NCBI RefSeq assembly: GCF_002250505.1
Contig: NZ_NJGY01000003.1
Span: 397,977 to 461,976 of the forward strand
Length of the DNA: 64,000 nt
Reading direction: 5' to 3'
Origin: Janthinobacterium sp. PC23-8
GTDB lineage: Bacteria > Pseudomonadota > Gammaproteobacteria > Burkholderiales > Burkholderiaceae_D
Notes under the pieces: model-generated
The model's database searches: none
What the model was told of the DNA's origin: nothing
What the model saw: only the letters and a program-made list of their open reading frames with translations
Position numbers and translations under genes: made by a program
Shown: positions 43,579 to 54,854 of the stretch, one piece after another
Layout of the letters: each line of letters starts with the position of its first letter
Position numbering within the stretch: the stretch's first letter is position 1

Positions 43579-46275
43579 ATGACCACCAGCATGCCCGTGA
43601 AAACCACCTGCCCGTATTGCGGCGTCGGCTGCGGCGTCGAAGCGACGCGCCTGCCCGACGGCGCCATCCGCATCGCCGGCGACGCCAGCCACCCGGCCAA
43701 CCTGGGCCGCTTGTGCGTCAAGGGCTCGGCGCTGGGCGATACCGTCGATCTCGACCAGCGCCTGCTGCATCCGCAGGTGCGCCTGGACGGCGAGGGCGGC
43801 GCGCTGGCGCGCGTATCCTGGGACGATGCGCTCGACAGGGTCGCCGGCGGCCTGCGCGCCATCATCGATGAACACGGCCCCGATGCGGTGGCGCTGTATG
43901 TCTCGGGCCAGCTGCTGACGGAAGACTATTACATCGCCAACAAATTCATCAAGGGCTATGTCGGCAGCGCCAATATCGACACCAATTCGCGCCTGTGCAT
44001 GTCGTCGGCGGTGGCCGGCCACAAGCGCGCGTTCGGCGAAGACATCGTGCCGGGCTGCTATGAAGACCTGGAACTGGCCGACATGGTGGTGCTGGTGGGC
44101 TCGAATACGGCCTGGTGCCATCCGATCCTGTTCCAGCGCATCGCGCGCCTCAAGGAAAGCCGGCCAGACTTGAAACTGGTGGTGATCGACCCGCGCCGCA
44201 CGGCCACCTGCGAGCTGGCCGACCTGCACCTGCCCGTTAAGCCGGGCACCGACGTCTGGCTGTTCAACGGCCTGCTGTGCTACCTGGCCAGCGAAGGCGT
44301 GATCGCCGGCGACTTCGTCACGCAGCACAGTCTGGGCCTCGACGAGGCGCTGGCCACCGCCCATGTCGACTGTTCAGATCCGCTGCAGGTGGCGAAAATC
44401 TGCAAGGTCGACCCGCAGGCGCTGCTCGGTTTTTACTGCGATTTCGCCGCCACGCGCAAGGTCGTCACGGCCTTTTCGCAGGGCGTGAATCAGTCCTCGA
44501 GCGGCACCGACAAGGTCAACAGCATCATCAACTGCCACCTGGCGACGGGGCGCATCGGCCAGCCAGGCATGGGGCCGTTCTCGCTGACGGGCCAGCCCAA
44601 CGCCATGGGCGGGCGCGAAGTGGGCGGCCTGGCCAATATGCTGGCGGCGCATCTGGACCTCGACAAACCGGCACACCGCGAGGCGGTGCAAACGTTCTGG
44701 GATGCGCCGCGCATCGCGGACAAACCGGGCCTGAAAGCGGTCGACCTGTTCCGGGCCATCGAGGCTGGCACCGTGAAAGCCGTGTGGATCATCGCCACCA
44801 ATCCTCTGGTGAGCATGCCCGACGCCGACCAGGTGCGCCGTGCGCTCGATCAATGCGAGCTGGTGGTGGTGTCCGATATCAGCGCGCAAGCCGATACCAA
44901 TGACTATGCCGACGTGCTGCTGCCGGCCCTGGGCTGGGGCGAAAAGGACGGCACGGTGACCAATTCCGAGCGCCGCATCTCGCGCCAGCGCGCCTTTTTG
45001 CCGGCACCGGGCGAAGCGCGCGCCGACTGGCGCGTGCTGTGCGAGGTGGCCACGCGCATGGGCTATGACGGTTTTGATTTCGCCACGCCGCAGGCGATTT
45101 TCGATGAACACGCACGGCTGTCCGCGTTTCGCAACGAGGGCGAGACGGCGCGGCTGTTCAATCTGTCGCACCTGGCGGCGCTCAGTGCCGCGCAATACGA
45201 TGCTTTGCTGCCGCAGCAATGGCCCGAGGGCCAGGCGCGATTGTTCGGCGACGGCCGCTTCGCCCATCCTGACGGGCGCGCACGTTTTATACCTGTCGCG
45301 CCGCGCGCGCCGCACAAGCTGCCGGACGAGGATTTTCCGCTGGTCCTGAACACGGGCAGGGTGCGCGACCAGTGGCATACCATGACGCGCACCGGCAAGG
45401 CGGCGAAATTGTCCGGCCATATCGCCGAGTCTTTTATCGACATCCACCCGCAGGATGCGCTGCTGTACAGCGTGCGCGAAGGCGAGCTGGCGCGCATTTC
45501 CAGCCGCTGGGGCGCGATGGTGGCGCGCGTGGTGCATGGCGGCGGCATCGCGCGCGGCCAGGTCTTCGTGCCGATCCACTGGAGCGACGCCAATGCGTCG
45601 GACGCGCGCGTGGGCGCGGTCGTCAATCCGGTGGTCGATCCGGTCTCGGGCGAACCCGAATTCAAGCACACGCCGATCCGCATCGAGCAGTTCCGCGTGC
45701 ACTGGCATGCGTTCGTGCTGAGCCGCACGCCGTTGGCGCTCGACGGTGTGGCGCACTGGACGCGCGTGCAGGGCGAGCAGTTCCTGCGCTATGAACTGGC
45801 CGGGCGCAATCGGATCGACGACCTGGCCGGCTGGGCGCGCGGCCTGCTGGGCGTGACGGACCTTGACGCCGACTGGCTCGATTATGCGGACGCCAGCGCC
45901 GGGGTGTATCGCGCCGTGCACCTGATGGACGGCCGCATCGCGCAATGCGTGTATGTGTCGCCGCGCCCGGACCTGCCGTCGCGCGCCTGGCTGGCCGGCC
46001 TGTTCGCGCACGAACAGCTCGATGCCGCCGATCGGGCCGGCGTGCTGCTGGGCCAGCCGATCAGCAAGGGCGCGGACGCCGGCCCGACCGTGTGCTCGTG
46101 CTTTGGCGTGGGCCGCAATACCATCTGCGACGCCATCCGAAATAATAATTTGACAAGCACTGCGCAGGTGACAGCCTGCGTCAAGGCGGGCGGCAATTGC
46201 GGCTCCTGCGTGCCGGAGATACGCCAGCTGATTGCGGTGGTGGCGGCCGAAGCGCTGGCCGAGCGCGCCGCCTGA
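43579..46275 (+). CDS. nasA: Assimilatory nitrate reductase catalytic subunit NasA
   Basis: 898 residues from the ATG at 43579. The N-terminal [4Fe-4S] ligands are Cys11, Cys14, Cys18 (TTCPYCGVGC) and Cys46 (GRLCVKG). Molybdopterin oxidoreductase domains follow, with NSRLCMSSAVAGHKRAFG as in assimilatory enzymes, FSLTGQPNAMGGREVGG, and a dinucleotide-binding C-terminal region (LNTGRVRDQWHTMTRTGK). A BFD-like [2Fe-2S] domain closes the protein (TVCSCFGVGRN near 838, CVKAGGNCGSCVPEI). It reduces nitrate to nitrite in the cytoplasm. A 7-bp stem (TGCCCTC/GAGGGCA, 46284-46315) lies after the stop but has no T-run. Confidence 0.95.
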   Translation: MTTSMPVKTTCPYCGVGCGVEATRLPDGAIRIAGDASHPANLGRLCVKGSALGDTVDLDQRLLHPQVRLDGEGGALARVSWDDALDRVAGGLRAIIDEHGPDAVALYVSGQLLTEDYYIANKFIKGYVGSANIDTNSRLCMSSAVAGHKRAFGEDIVPGCYEDLELADMVVLVGSNTAWCHPILFQRIARLKESRPDLKLVVIDPRRTATCELADLHLPVKPGTDVWLFNGLLCYLASEGVIAGDFVTQHSLGLDEALATAHVDCSDPLQVAKICKVDPQALLGFYCDFAATRKVVTAFSQGVNQSSSGTDKVNSIINCHLATGRIGQPGMGPFSLTGQPNAMGGREVGGLANMLAAHLDLDKPAHREAVQTFWDAPRIADKPGLKAVDLFRAIEAGTVKAVWIIATNPLVSMPDADQVRRALDQCELVVVSDISAQADTNDYADVLLPALGWGEKDGTVTNSERRISRQRAFLPAPGEARADWRVLCEVATRMGYDGFDFATPQAIFDEHARLSAFRNEGETARLFNLSHLAALSAAQYDALLPQQWPEGQARLFGDGRFAHPDGRARFIPVAPRAPHKLPDEDFPLVLNTGRVRDQWHTMTRTGKAAKLSGHIAESFIDIHPQDALLYSVREGELARISSRWGAMVARVVHGGGIARGQVFVPIHWSDANASDARVGAVVNPVVDPVSGEPEFKHTPIRIEQFRVHWHAFVLSRTPLALDGVAHWTRVQGEQFLRYELAGRNRIDDLAGWARGLLGVTDLDADWLDYADASAGVYRAVHLMDGRIAQCVYVSPRPDLPSRAWLAGLFAHEQLDAADRAGVLLGQPISKGADAGPTVCSCFGVGRNTICDAIRNNNLTSTAQVTACVKAGGNCGSCVPEIRQLIAVVAAEALAERAA

Positions 46276-46446
46276 GCGGCGCCTGCCCTCACGCCCGATA
46301 GCCGGCGGGAGGGCACTGTGGCAAGTGCGCCCGTATTGCACAGAAGCGTGGACAATTTGGTATCATATCGCGCAACAACACCATAGTTTGCCTGCCGGCG
46401 CATGTGCGGGCAGTGGCAACGACGATAGCAGGGGCGCAGCACAAGC

Positions 46447-48483
46447 ATGTCCCGCACCCCTGATTCCATGACAACGAGACTACGCAAGAGCATCAGCACG
46501 AGCCTGCCCACCAGCCTGAAGGCGCGCATGAGCGTGGTTGTCTTCCTGCTGGTGCTGGGCGCCGTCGCGCTGCTGGCGCTCGCTACCCTGGCCGTGGCCG
46601 AACGCGACATGCGCGGCGTGACGGGCCAGCAGCAATATGCGTCGCTGGTCAGTGCCGCCGTCTTCATCGATGAGGAATTGACCGCCAAGCGCAATGTGCT
46701 GCGCGTGATGGCCGACAGCCTGGCGGCGCAGGACGTGCAGGGAGCGCCCGGTTTGCAGCGTTTCCTGTCCGCGCAGACGGTGCTGGGCAAGGAATTTTTC
46801 ACCGCTGGCGTGATTGACCGCGATGGCGGCGTGCTGGCCAGCCTGGGACCGGTCAAACCGCGCCCCGGCGCCACTGTCAGGGAGCGCCCGTATTTCATGC
46901 AGACCCTGGCCCGGAAGCGCTCGGTCATTTCCGAGCCGCTGCAAGGCAGCGTTTCGGGCATGCCGATCGTTGTCGTGACCCAGCCCGTGTTCGACGCGCA
47001 CGGCGAGGTGCGGCTGGTGCTGGCGGCCAGCGTCAATTTGCGCCAGCCTGATTTTCTTGGCCGGCTCGACACCCTCAAGCCGGGGCCGGGCGGCCATCTG
47101 TACATCATGACGGAACAGGGCATCGTCATCGAGCATCCCGACAAGTCGCTGATCATGCAGCATATCGGCGCGCAGTGCGCGCCCAGCGTGCCGACGCTCA
47201 GCGCCATGCAAGGTTTCCAGGGGGCGATGGCGGGCAAGACCTGCTTTGGCGAAGACGCCCTGTTTGCCTACCACCGCATCGCCAGCACCGGCTGGATACT
47301 GGCTTCGATCTATCCCGCGCGCGAGGCATTTGCGCCGCTGCGCGCCATCCGCAGCAAGATCTTGCTGGCGGCCCTGATGCTGGCGGCGCTGGCGGGCCTG
47401 GCCGGCTGGCGCGTGGTGCTGCGCCTGTTGCACCCGCTCGAACGCCTGCGCAGCCAGGTCCACCAGATCCGCCGCCACCGTCTCGGCATCGACGCGCTGC
47501 AGATCGAACGGCGCGACGAGATCGGCGACTTGAGCCGAGATTTCTACACCCTGGTGGCCGAACGCGAACTGGCCGAGACGCAGACGCGCGACAGTGAACG
47601 GCGTTTGAAATTGCTGACCGATCACGTGCCCGTGGGGATCATGTATATCGACCGCGACCATCGCTACCAGTTCATCAACGCCACGTTTGAAAAATGGTTC
47701 GGCGTGTCGGCCAGGGACGGCATGCTGCGCTCGATCAACGAGGTGCTGGGCGAAGCGGCTTCCCGGCTGCGCGAACGGTATTTGCGGCGCGCGTTTGCGG
47801 GCGAAGAAGTCGAGTATGAATTCACCTTTGACGATCATGGTTCCGGCATCACCGGCAATGGCCGCGCCTTCCAGACCAATTATGTGCCGCACGTCGACGA
47901 CAGCGGGGTGGTGATCGGCGTCTATGGCCTGATCCATGAAATCACCAAGGTCAAGGCGGCGCACTCGGCGCTGCAGTTCGCCGCCGCCACCGATACCCTG
48001 ACGGGCATCGCCAACCGGCGCCGCTTCGACGAGCAACTGGCGCAAAGCCTGGCGCGTGCCCAGGCGGCGGGCGCGCCGATGGCGCTGGCCTACCTCGATA
48101 TCGACCGCTTCAAGGCGATCAATGACAGCCTGGGCCACCAGGCTGGCGACGAAGTGCTCAAGGAGTTTGCCCGCCGCCTGCAGCAGTGCGTGCGCGCCAG
48201 CGACCTGGTGGCGCGCCTGGCGGGCGACGAATTCGTGATCGTCTTCGAGGGCGTCAGGAGCGCGGCCGAAGTGCGCCAGATCGGCGTCAAGATCGTTGGC
48301 GCCATCCGCGCACCGTTCGCGCTGGTCAGCGGTCCGCTGCTGGTCACCACCAGCATCGGCATTGCCATCAGCGGCGACGGCGAACCGACGCCGGAACAGC
48401 TGCTGGACCTGGCGGACCAGGCGTTGTACCAGGCCAAGCGGCAGGGCCGCGATGGCGTGGCGCTGATGGGTGGCGAGGTTTAG
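46447..48483 (+). CDS. Membrane diguanylate cyclase (dCache-HAMP-PAS-GGDEF)
   Basis: 678 residues. Membrane helices near 27-48 and 300-320 enclose a dCache-type periplasmic sensor (RDGGVLASLGPVKPRPGATV, then YFMQTLARKRSVISEPLQG). HAMP-like and PAS regions follow (about 385-500, ITDHVPVGIMYID-like start), then a GGDEF domain (about 515-675) with DTLTGIANRRRFDEQL and YLDIDRFKAINDSLGHQAGD. The active-site loop reads RLAGDEFVIVFEG: Ala replaces the first Gly, a variant often still active. It would make cyclic di-GMP in response to an external small molecule. A start at 46468 is also possible. It overlaps the convergent MarR gene by 4 bp. Confidence 0.88.
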   Translation: MSRTPDSMTTRLRKSISTSLPTSLKARMSVVVFLLVLGAVALLALATLAVAERDMRGVTGQQQYASLVSAAVFIDEELTAKRNVLRVMADSLAAQDVQGAPGLQRFLSAQTVLGKEFFTAGVIDRDGGVLASLGPVKPRPGATVRERPYFMQTLARKRSVISEPLQGSVSGMPIVVVTQPVFDAHGEVRLVLAASVNLRQPDFLGRLDTLKPGPGGHLYIMTEQGIVIEHPDKSLIMQHIGAQCAPSVPTLSAMQGFQGAMAGKTCFGEDALFAYHRIASTGWILASIYPAREAFAPLRAIRSKILLAALMLAALAGLAGWRVVLRLLHPLERLRSQVHQIRRHRLGIDALQIERRDEIGDLSRDFYTLVAERELAETQTRDSERRLKLLTDHVPVGIMYIDRDHRYQFINATFEKWFGVSARDGMLRSINEVLGEAASRLRERYLRRAFAGEEVEYEFTFDDHGSGITGNGRAFQTNYVPHVDDSGVVIGVYGLIHEITKVKAAHSALQFAAATDTLTGIANRRRFDEQLAQSLARAQAAGAPMALAYLDIDRFKAINDSLGHQAGDEVLKEFARRLQQCVRASDLVARLAGDEFVIVFEGVRSAAEVRQIGVKIVGAIRAPFALVSGPLLVTTSIGIAISGDGEPTPEQLLDLADQALYQAKRQGRDGVALMGGEV

Positions 48484-49001
48484 TTCAAGGGGGCGTTTTT
48501 GAGCTGATGCGTGCGCGCCACTTCCTTCATCGCCACCAGCAGGTTTTCGCGCAATTGCGGCGGCAACTGGCCGAAAAATTCCTCGTCGTTCTGGTCGGCC
48601 ATGCCGGCCAGTACCGGCACCAGCGCTTCGCCCTCGCTGGTCAGCTCGATCGCGTGCTGGCGGCGGTCGGCCAGCAAAATCGATTTGCTGACCATGCCCT
48701 TGCCTTCGAGGCGGTCGATCAGTTTCGAGACGGCACCCTTGCTCATGCCGGCCACGTGCGCCAGCACGGTCGGCGAAGTGCAGCCGAGGCGGAACATCTC
48801 GCGCAGCACCACCCATTCGGACACCGTGACGCCATTGGCTTCGGCTTTTTTCTGGAAGCTGTGCGAGACGTGGTTGGAGACAAAGCGCAACCAGTAGCCC
48901 AGGTGGGCTTCCAGTTCGCTGACGCTGGCGGCGCTGGCGCCCTTGGCAGAGCTAGTGCAGGCGGCGGGCCGCACGGCGGCCGGTTCAAAATTATGGTTCA
49001 T
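48480..49001 (-). CDS. MarR-family transcriptional regulator
   Basis: 173 residues from the ATG at 49001, with AAGGAA six bases upstream; a longer frame to 49100 lacks a site. Winged-helix patterns: VTVSEWVVLREMFRLG, VLAHVAGMSKGAVSKLIDRLEGKGMVSK, seen over about residues 75-105, and the wing LADRRQHAIELTSEGEAL. It stands alone; a possible operator lies upstream. The effector and targets are unknown. Confidence 0.9.
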   Translation of the reverse strand: MNHNFEPAAVRPAACTSSAKGASAASVSELEAHLGYWLRFVSNHVSHSFQKKAEANGVTVSEWVVLREMFRLGCTSPTVLAHVAGMSKGAVSKLIDRLEGKGMVSKSILLADRRQHAIELTSEGEALVPVLAGMADQNDEEFFGQLPPQLRENLLVAMKEVARTHQLKNAPLN

Positions 49002-49129
49002 CGGTATTCCTTTACTGTGCGACGCATCGGCCAGGATCGTGGCGCTTGCAGGCCGCAGGGCGCCACGCTCCATGAGTGATCTTTCGCTTTTCCGCCGCAC
49101 CAGGCAACCATGGCAAGCAGGAAACAGTG

Positions 49130-49201
49130 TTGCTAGATGGAAAGATTAAAAAATCAACTCATGTTGTAGCAATGGTAACAGGAATTTTTTTGGTATTGCT
49201 A
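49130..49201. promoter_or_regulatory. Repeated TTGCTA/TAGCAA motifs upstream of the marR gene
   Basis: TTGCTA occurs at 49130-49135 and 49196-49201, and TAGCAA at 49167-49172. TAGCAAT (49167-49173) and ATTGCTA (49195-49201) form a 7-bp inverted repeat in an AT-rich stretch. It is the only conspicuous dyad in the 49002-49278 gap and could be a regulator site, but it lies about 130-200 bp from the marR start. Confidence 0.3.
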
Positions 49202-49278
49202 ACTATTTCACCTTGTTAAGTGAGATTGTCCACACATGGCCGCATTGCGACGCCGCTCCTGCCTGTTTGTAAAGCACC

Positions 49279-50040
49279 TCAGGCAGGCACCACCAGCTTG
49301 ACGGCCGCGTCGCGCAGGACCTGGGCAAACTGCGCCGGCGGCGGCGCGTCGGTAAACAGCATGTCGATCTGGGCCAGGTCGGCCAGGCGCACCAGGGCTT
49401 TGCGGCCGAACTTGTGCTGGTCGGCCACCAGCCACACTTCGCGCGATTGCTCGATGATCGCTTGCGCCACCTTCACTTCGCGCGCGTCAAAATCGCGCAG
49501 GCTGCCGTCTTCGTCGATGCTGGAAATGCCGATGATGCCGATATCGACCTTGAACTGGCGGATAAAGTCGATCGTCGCTTCGCCGACGATGCCACGGTCG
49601 CGACCGCGCACCACGCCGCCGGCGACGATCACTTCGCAGCCCGGATTGTCGGCCAGGATGGCGGCCACGTTCAGGTTGTTGGTCACCACATGCAAGCCCG
49701 TGTGCTGGCCCAGCGCGCGCGCCACCTCTTCGGTGGTGGTGCCGATATTGATCAAGAGGGAGCAGCCATGCGGCACCTGCAGCGCGACGGCGGCGGCGAT
49801 GCGCCGCTTCGCTTCGCTGTTCAGGATCTGGCGCTGGCTGTAATCGATGTTTTCCACCGACGAGGGCAGGCCGACGCCGCCATGGTAGCGCGCCAGCAGG
49901 CGCGCCTCCTCCATCTGCTTGACGTCGCGGCGCACGGTTTGTGGCGTCACTTTCAATTGCTGGGCCAGTTCTTCGACCGAGACGGTCAGATGCTGGCGCA
50001 CGGCGTCGAGCAGGCTACGCTGGCGTGGATTGAGGATCAT
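49279..50040 (-). CDS. glpR: Glycerol regulon repressor GlpR (DeoR family)
   Basis: 253 residues. N-terminal DeoR helix-turn-helix (RQRSLLDAVRQHLTVSVEEL, TPQTVRRDVKQMEEARLLAR) and a C-terminal sugar-phosphate sensor domain: SLLINIGTTTEEVARAL, VIVAGGVVRGRDRGIVGEAT and DIGIIGISSIDEDGSLRDFD. It is divergent from glpD and the glycerol transport operon. GlpR proteins repress until glycerol-3-phosphate binds. AAGAAAG lies about eight bases before the ATG. Confidence 0.92.
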   Translation of the reverse strand: MILNPRQRSLLDAVRQHLTVSVEELAQQLKVTPQTVRRDVKQMEEARLLARYHGGVGLPSSVENIDYSQRQILNSEAKRRIAAAVALQVPHGCSLLINIGTTTEEVARALGQHTGLHVVTNNLNVAAILADNPGCEVIVAGGVVRGRDRGIVGEATIDFIRQFKVDIGIIGISSIDEDGSLRDFDAREVKVAQAIIEQSREVWLVADQHKFGRKALVRLADLAQIDMLFTDAPPPAQFAQVLRDAAVKLVVPA

Positions 50041-50060
50041 GGTGCATTCTTTCTTATAAG

Positions 50061-50143
50061 CGAACAGAAACGAACAAATACTGATGAAAATATGTTGCCA
50101 TGAGTTCGTATTTTGGCGTAATCTTATTCATCTGGCATACGAA
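50061..50143. promoter_or_regulatory. Putative GlpR operators between glpR and glpD
   Basis: CGAACA is repeated with a 10-bp period (50061-50066, 50071-50076). TTCGTA (50105-50110) and TACGAA (50138-50143) are inverted copies of a related motif. TTCG/CGAA repeats are typical of GlpR and other DeoR sites. The whole 140-bp gap is AT-rich and must hold both divergent promoters. Confidence 0.45.
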
Positions 50144-50179
50144 TTATATCTTTATTGATCACAACGACACGGAGTTTTG

Positions 50180-51715
50180 ATGGTGGCAGCACAGGCAAGC
50201 ACGGTGATGGAATGCGATCTGCTGGTCGTTGGCGGCGGTATCAACGGCGCCGGCATCGCGCGCGATGCGGCGGGGCGCGGCCTGTCGGTGGTGTTATGCG
50301 AAAAAGATGACCTGGCCTCGCATACCTCGTCGGCCTCGACCAAGCTGATCCACGGTGGCCTGCGCTACCTCGAATATTATGAATTCGGCCTGGTACGCAA
50401 GGCCCTGATCGAACGCGAAGTGCTGTTGCGCTCGGCGCCCCACATCATGTGGCCGCTGCGTTTCGTGATGCCGCATGCCGAAGGCCAGCGTCCGGCCTGG
50501 CTGATACGCGCCGGCCTGTTTTTGTACGATATGCTGGCCAAACGCGAACTGTTGCCGGCCTCAAGCAGCATCGACCTGCGGCACCACCCGGCCGGCAAAC
50601 CGCTGAAACCGCAGTTCAAGCGCGGCTTCGTGTATTCCGACGGCTGGGTCGACGACGCCCGCCTGGTGCTGCTCAACGCCATGGACGCGCACGAGAAGGG
50701 CGCCACGGTCCTGACGCGCACGTGTTGCACCGGCCTGGCGCGCGAAGGCGATCACTGGCAGGCCAGCTTGCAGCGCAGCGACGGCGCCATCGTGCAAGTG
50801 CGCGCGCGCAGCGTGGTCAACGCCACCGGCCCGTGGACGGCCGACTTCCTGCGCCAGGCGGCGCCCACCGCCCAGGGCCGCAATTTGCGCCTCATCAAAG
50901 GCAGCCATATTGTCGTCAAGCGCCTGTTTGACCACGATCACGCCTACATTTTCCAGCACCATGACGGGCGCATCGTGTTTACGATTCCCTACGAGCACAA
51001 TTTCACCCTGATCGGCACCACCGACCTCGATTACCAGGGCGACAGCGGGAAAGTTGCGATCGATGATGCGGAAATCAGTTACTTGTGCGAACTTTCAAGT
51101 TATTATTTCAGCAAGCCCATCGTGCCTGCCGACGTGGTCTGGACCTATTCGGGTGTGCGCCCGCTGGTCGAAGATGCGTCGGCGCAAGCGAAGGCCGTGA
51201 CGCGCGATTACCGTTTCGAGCTGGACCGTGAAGGCGCGCCGCTGCTGAGCATTTTCGGCGGCAAGATCACCACCTTCCGCAAGCTGGCCGAAGAAGCGGT
51301 CGACCTGCTTGCTCCCTTGCTTGAAAGCAAAAAAGGGCCATGGACGGCGCAAGCCTGTTTGCCTGGCGGCGACGTGGCCGGCAAGCTGCCCGACAATCGC
51401 GCCGTCAGCGGGTTCGGCGCCTTTGTCGAAGGCTTGCAGCGGCAATATGGCTGGTTGCCGGCCCAACTGGTGGCGCGCTATGCACGGGCCTATGGCACGC
51501 GCATCCATGCGCTGCTCGACGGGCGCACCGGTGTGGCACAGATGGGCGAGGAAGTGGCCAGCGGGCTGTACGCGGCCGAAATCGATTATTTGCGGCATCA
51601 TGAATGGGCCGTCAGCGCGGCCGACATCTTGTGGCGGCGCTCCAAGCTGGGCCTGCATTTGCCGGCGGGGTCGGAACAGGCGCTCGATGCGTGGCTGGAG
51701 ACGCATCCGGCATAG
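50180..51715 (+). CDS. glpD: Aerobic glycerol-3-phosphate dehydrogenase
   Basis: 511 residues from the ATG at 50180 (GGAG five bases upstream; a TTG just before it is not needed). FAD site LLVVGGGINGAGIARDAAGR near residue 13, then SSASTKLIHGGLRYLEYYEF, DGWVDDARLVLLNAMDAHEKG and ISIFGGKITTFR-like LLSIFGGKITTFRKLAEEA. It is membrane-associated, oxidises glycerol-3-phosphate to dihydroxyacetone phosphate and feeds electrons to quinone. It heads the operon with the glycerol ABC transporter genes. Confidence 0.95.
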   Translation: MVAAQASTVMECDLLVVGGGINGAGIARDAAGRGLSVVLCEKDDLASHTSSASTKLIHGGLRYLEYYEFGLVRKALIEREVLLRSAPHIMWPLRFVMPHAEGQRPAWLIRAGLFLYDMLAKRELLPASSSIDLRHHPAGKPLKPQFKRGFVYSDGWVDDARLVLLNAMDAHEKGATVLTRTCCTGLAREGDHWQASLQRSDGAIVQVRARSVVNATGPWTADFLRQAAPTAQGRNLRLIKGSHIVVKRLFDHDHAYIFQHHDGRIVFTIPYEHNFTLIGTTDLDYQGDSGKVAIDDAEISYLCELSSYYFSKPIVPADVVWTYSGVRPLVEDASAQAKAVTRDYRFELDREGAPLLSIFGGKITTFRKLAEEAVDLLAPLLESKKGPWTAQACLPGGDVAGKLPDNRAVSGFGAFVEGLQRQYGWLPAQLVARYARAYGTRIHALLDGRTGVAQMGEEVASGLYAAEIDYLRHHEWAVSAADILWRRSKLGLHLPAGSEQALDAWLETHPA

Positions 51716-51799
51716 CAACAAGCAGCAAGCAGCAGAAACAAGCGGCAAACGACCATGCCCCGACAGAGGGCGCGGCGACCCCTATCTGGAGGAGACGAC

Positions 51800-52891
<1,092 letters not shown>

Positions 52892-52892
52892 G

Positions 52893-53984
52893 ATGGCGCG
52901 CATCGAACTCGTTGACCTGGCGCACGCCTACAAACCGCATCCTTGCGCACCCACCGACTATGCGCTGCGGCCGATGAGCATGAGCTGGCAGGATGGCGGC
53001 GCCTACGCCTTGCTGGGGCCGTCCGGCTGCGGCAAGACCACCTTGCTCAATATAATTTCTGGCCTGGTCAAACCGTCGCACGGCAAGGTGCTGTTCGACG
53101 GCAAGGACGTGACGCAACTGCCGACCGAGGCGCGCAATATCGCGCAGGTATTCCAGTTCCCCGTCATCTACGACACCATGACCGTGCACGACAACCTGGC
53201 TTTTCCACTGCGTAATCGCGGCTGGAAGGAAGCCGAGGTGAAAAAGCGCGTGCAGCAGGTGGCGCAGATGCTGGAATTGTCGGGCGACCTGAAAATGCGC
53301 GCCAGCGGGCTGTCGGTGGACGCCAAGCAAAAAATCTCGCTGGGCCGCGGCCTGGTGCGCCCCGACGTGGCGGCCGTGCTGTTCGACGAACCGCTGACGG
53401 TGATCGATCCGCACCTGAAATGGCTGCTGCGCCGCAAACTCAAGGAAATCCACCACGAACTGAAACTCTCGCTGATCTACGTGACCCACGACCAGGTCGA
53501 AGCGCTGACCTTTGCCGACCAGGTGGTCGTCATGACCCAGGGCGAAGTGGTGCAGACGGGCAGCGCGCAGGCGCTGTTCGAAGCGCCCGAGCACACGTTT
53601 GTCGGCTACTTTATCGGCAACCCCGGCATGAATCTGCTGGAATGCAAGGTAGAGGACGGCCAGGCGCGGGTGGCCGGGCAGGCGCTGGCCTTGTCCGAGG
53701 CGGCGCGCGCGGCGCTCGCTGGCGCGCAGGGCAAAATCACGCTGGGCGTGCGGCCCGAGTTTGTCGAATGCCTGGCCATGGATCAGGCAGGCGACGATAC
53801 CGTGGCGGCCACTGTGCTGGCGGTGCGCAATATGGGCACGCACTACCTGGCCGAGTTCCGGCTGGGCGAGGCGACGGTTGCGGCCAGGCTGCGCGCTATT
53901 GATGCCAGCGCGGGCGACTGCGTGCGGCTGCGCTTTGCACGCGCGCGTACCTTGTACTACCTTAACGACAAACGGGTGGCTTGA
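52893..53984 (+). CDS. glpT: Glycerol ABC transporter ATPase GlpT
   Basis: 363 residues; GGAGG precedes the ATG, which lies 1 bp after the glpS stop. Walker A GPSGCGKTTLL (near 42) and the switch region IYVTHDQVEAL are canonical. The ABC signature is degenerate: LSVDAKQKISLGRGLV in place of LSGGQ. This is the mirror image of GlpS, which keeps LSGGQ but lacks the switch His. This GlpT is an ATPase and not the E. coli glycerol-3-phosphate antiporter of that name. Confidence 0.88.
   Translation: MARIELVDLAHAYKPHPCAPTDYALRPMSMSWQDGGAYALLGPSGCGKTTLLNIISGLVKPSHGKVLFDGKDVTQLPTEARNIAQVFQFPVIYDTMTVHDNLAFPLRNRGWKEAEVKKRVQQVAQMLELSGDLKMRASGLSVDAKQKISLGRGLVRPDVAAVLFDEPLTVIDPHLKWLLRRKLKEIHHELKLSLIYVTHDQVEALTFADQVVVMTQGEVVQTGSAQALFEAPEHTFVGYFIGNPGMNLLECKVEDGQARVAGQALALSEAARAALAGAQGKITLGVRPEFVECLAMDQAGDDTVAATVLAVRNMGTHYLAEFRLGEATVAARLRAIDASAGDCVRLRFARARTLYYLNDKRVA

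Positions 53985-54850
<866 letters not shown>

Positions 54851-54854
<4 letters not shown>

Noticed and set aside
46284..46315. Intrinsic terminator after nasA
   Set aside because: TGCCCTC/GAGGGCA can pair but the loop is 18 nt and no T-run follows.
46480..48816. 778-codon frame opposite the GGDEF gene
   Set aside because: Antisense shadow spanning two real genes; no family resemblance.
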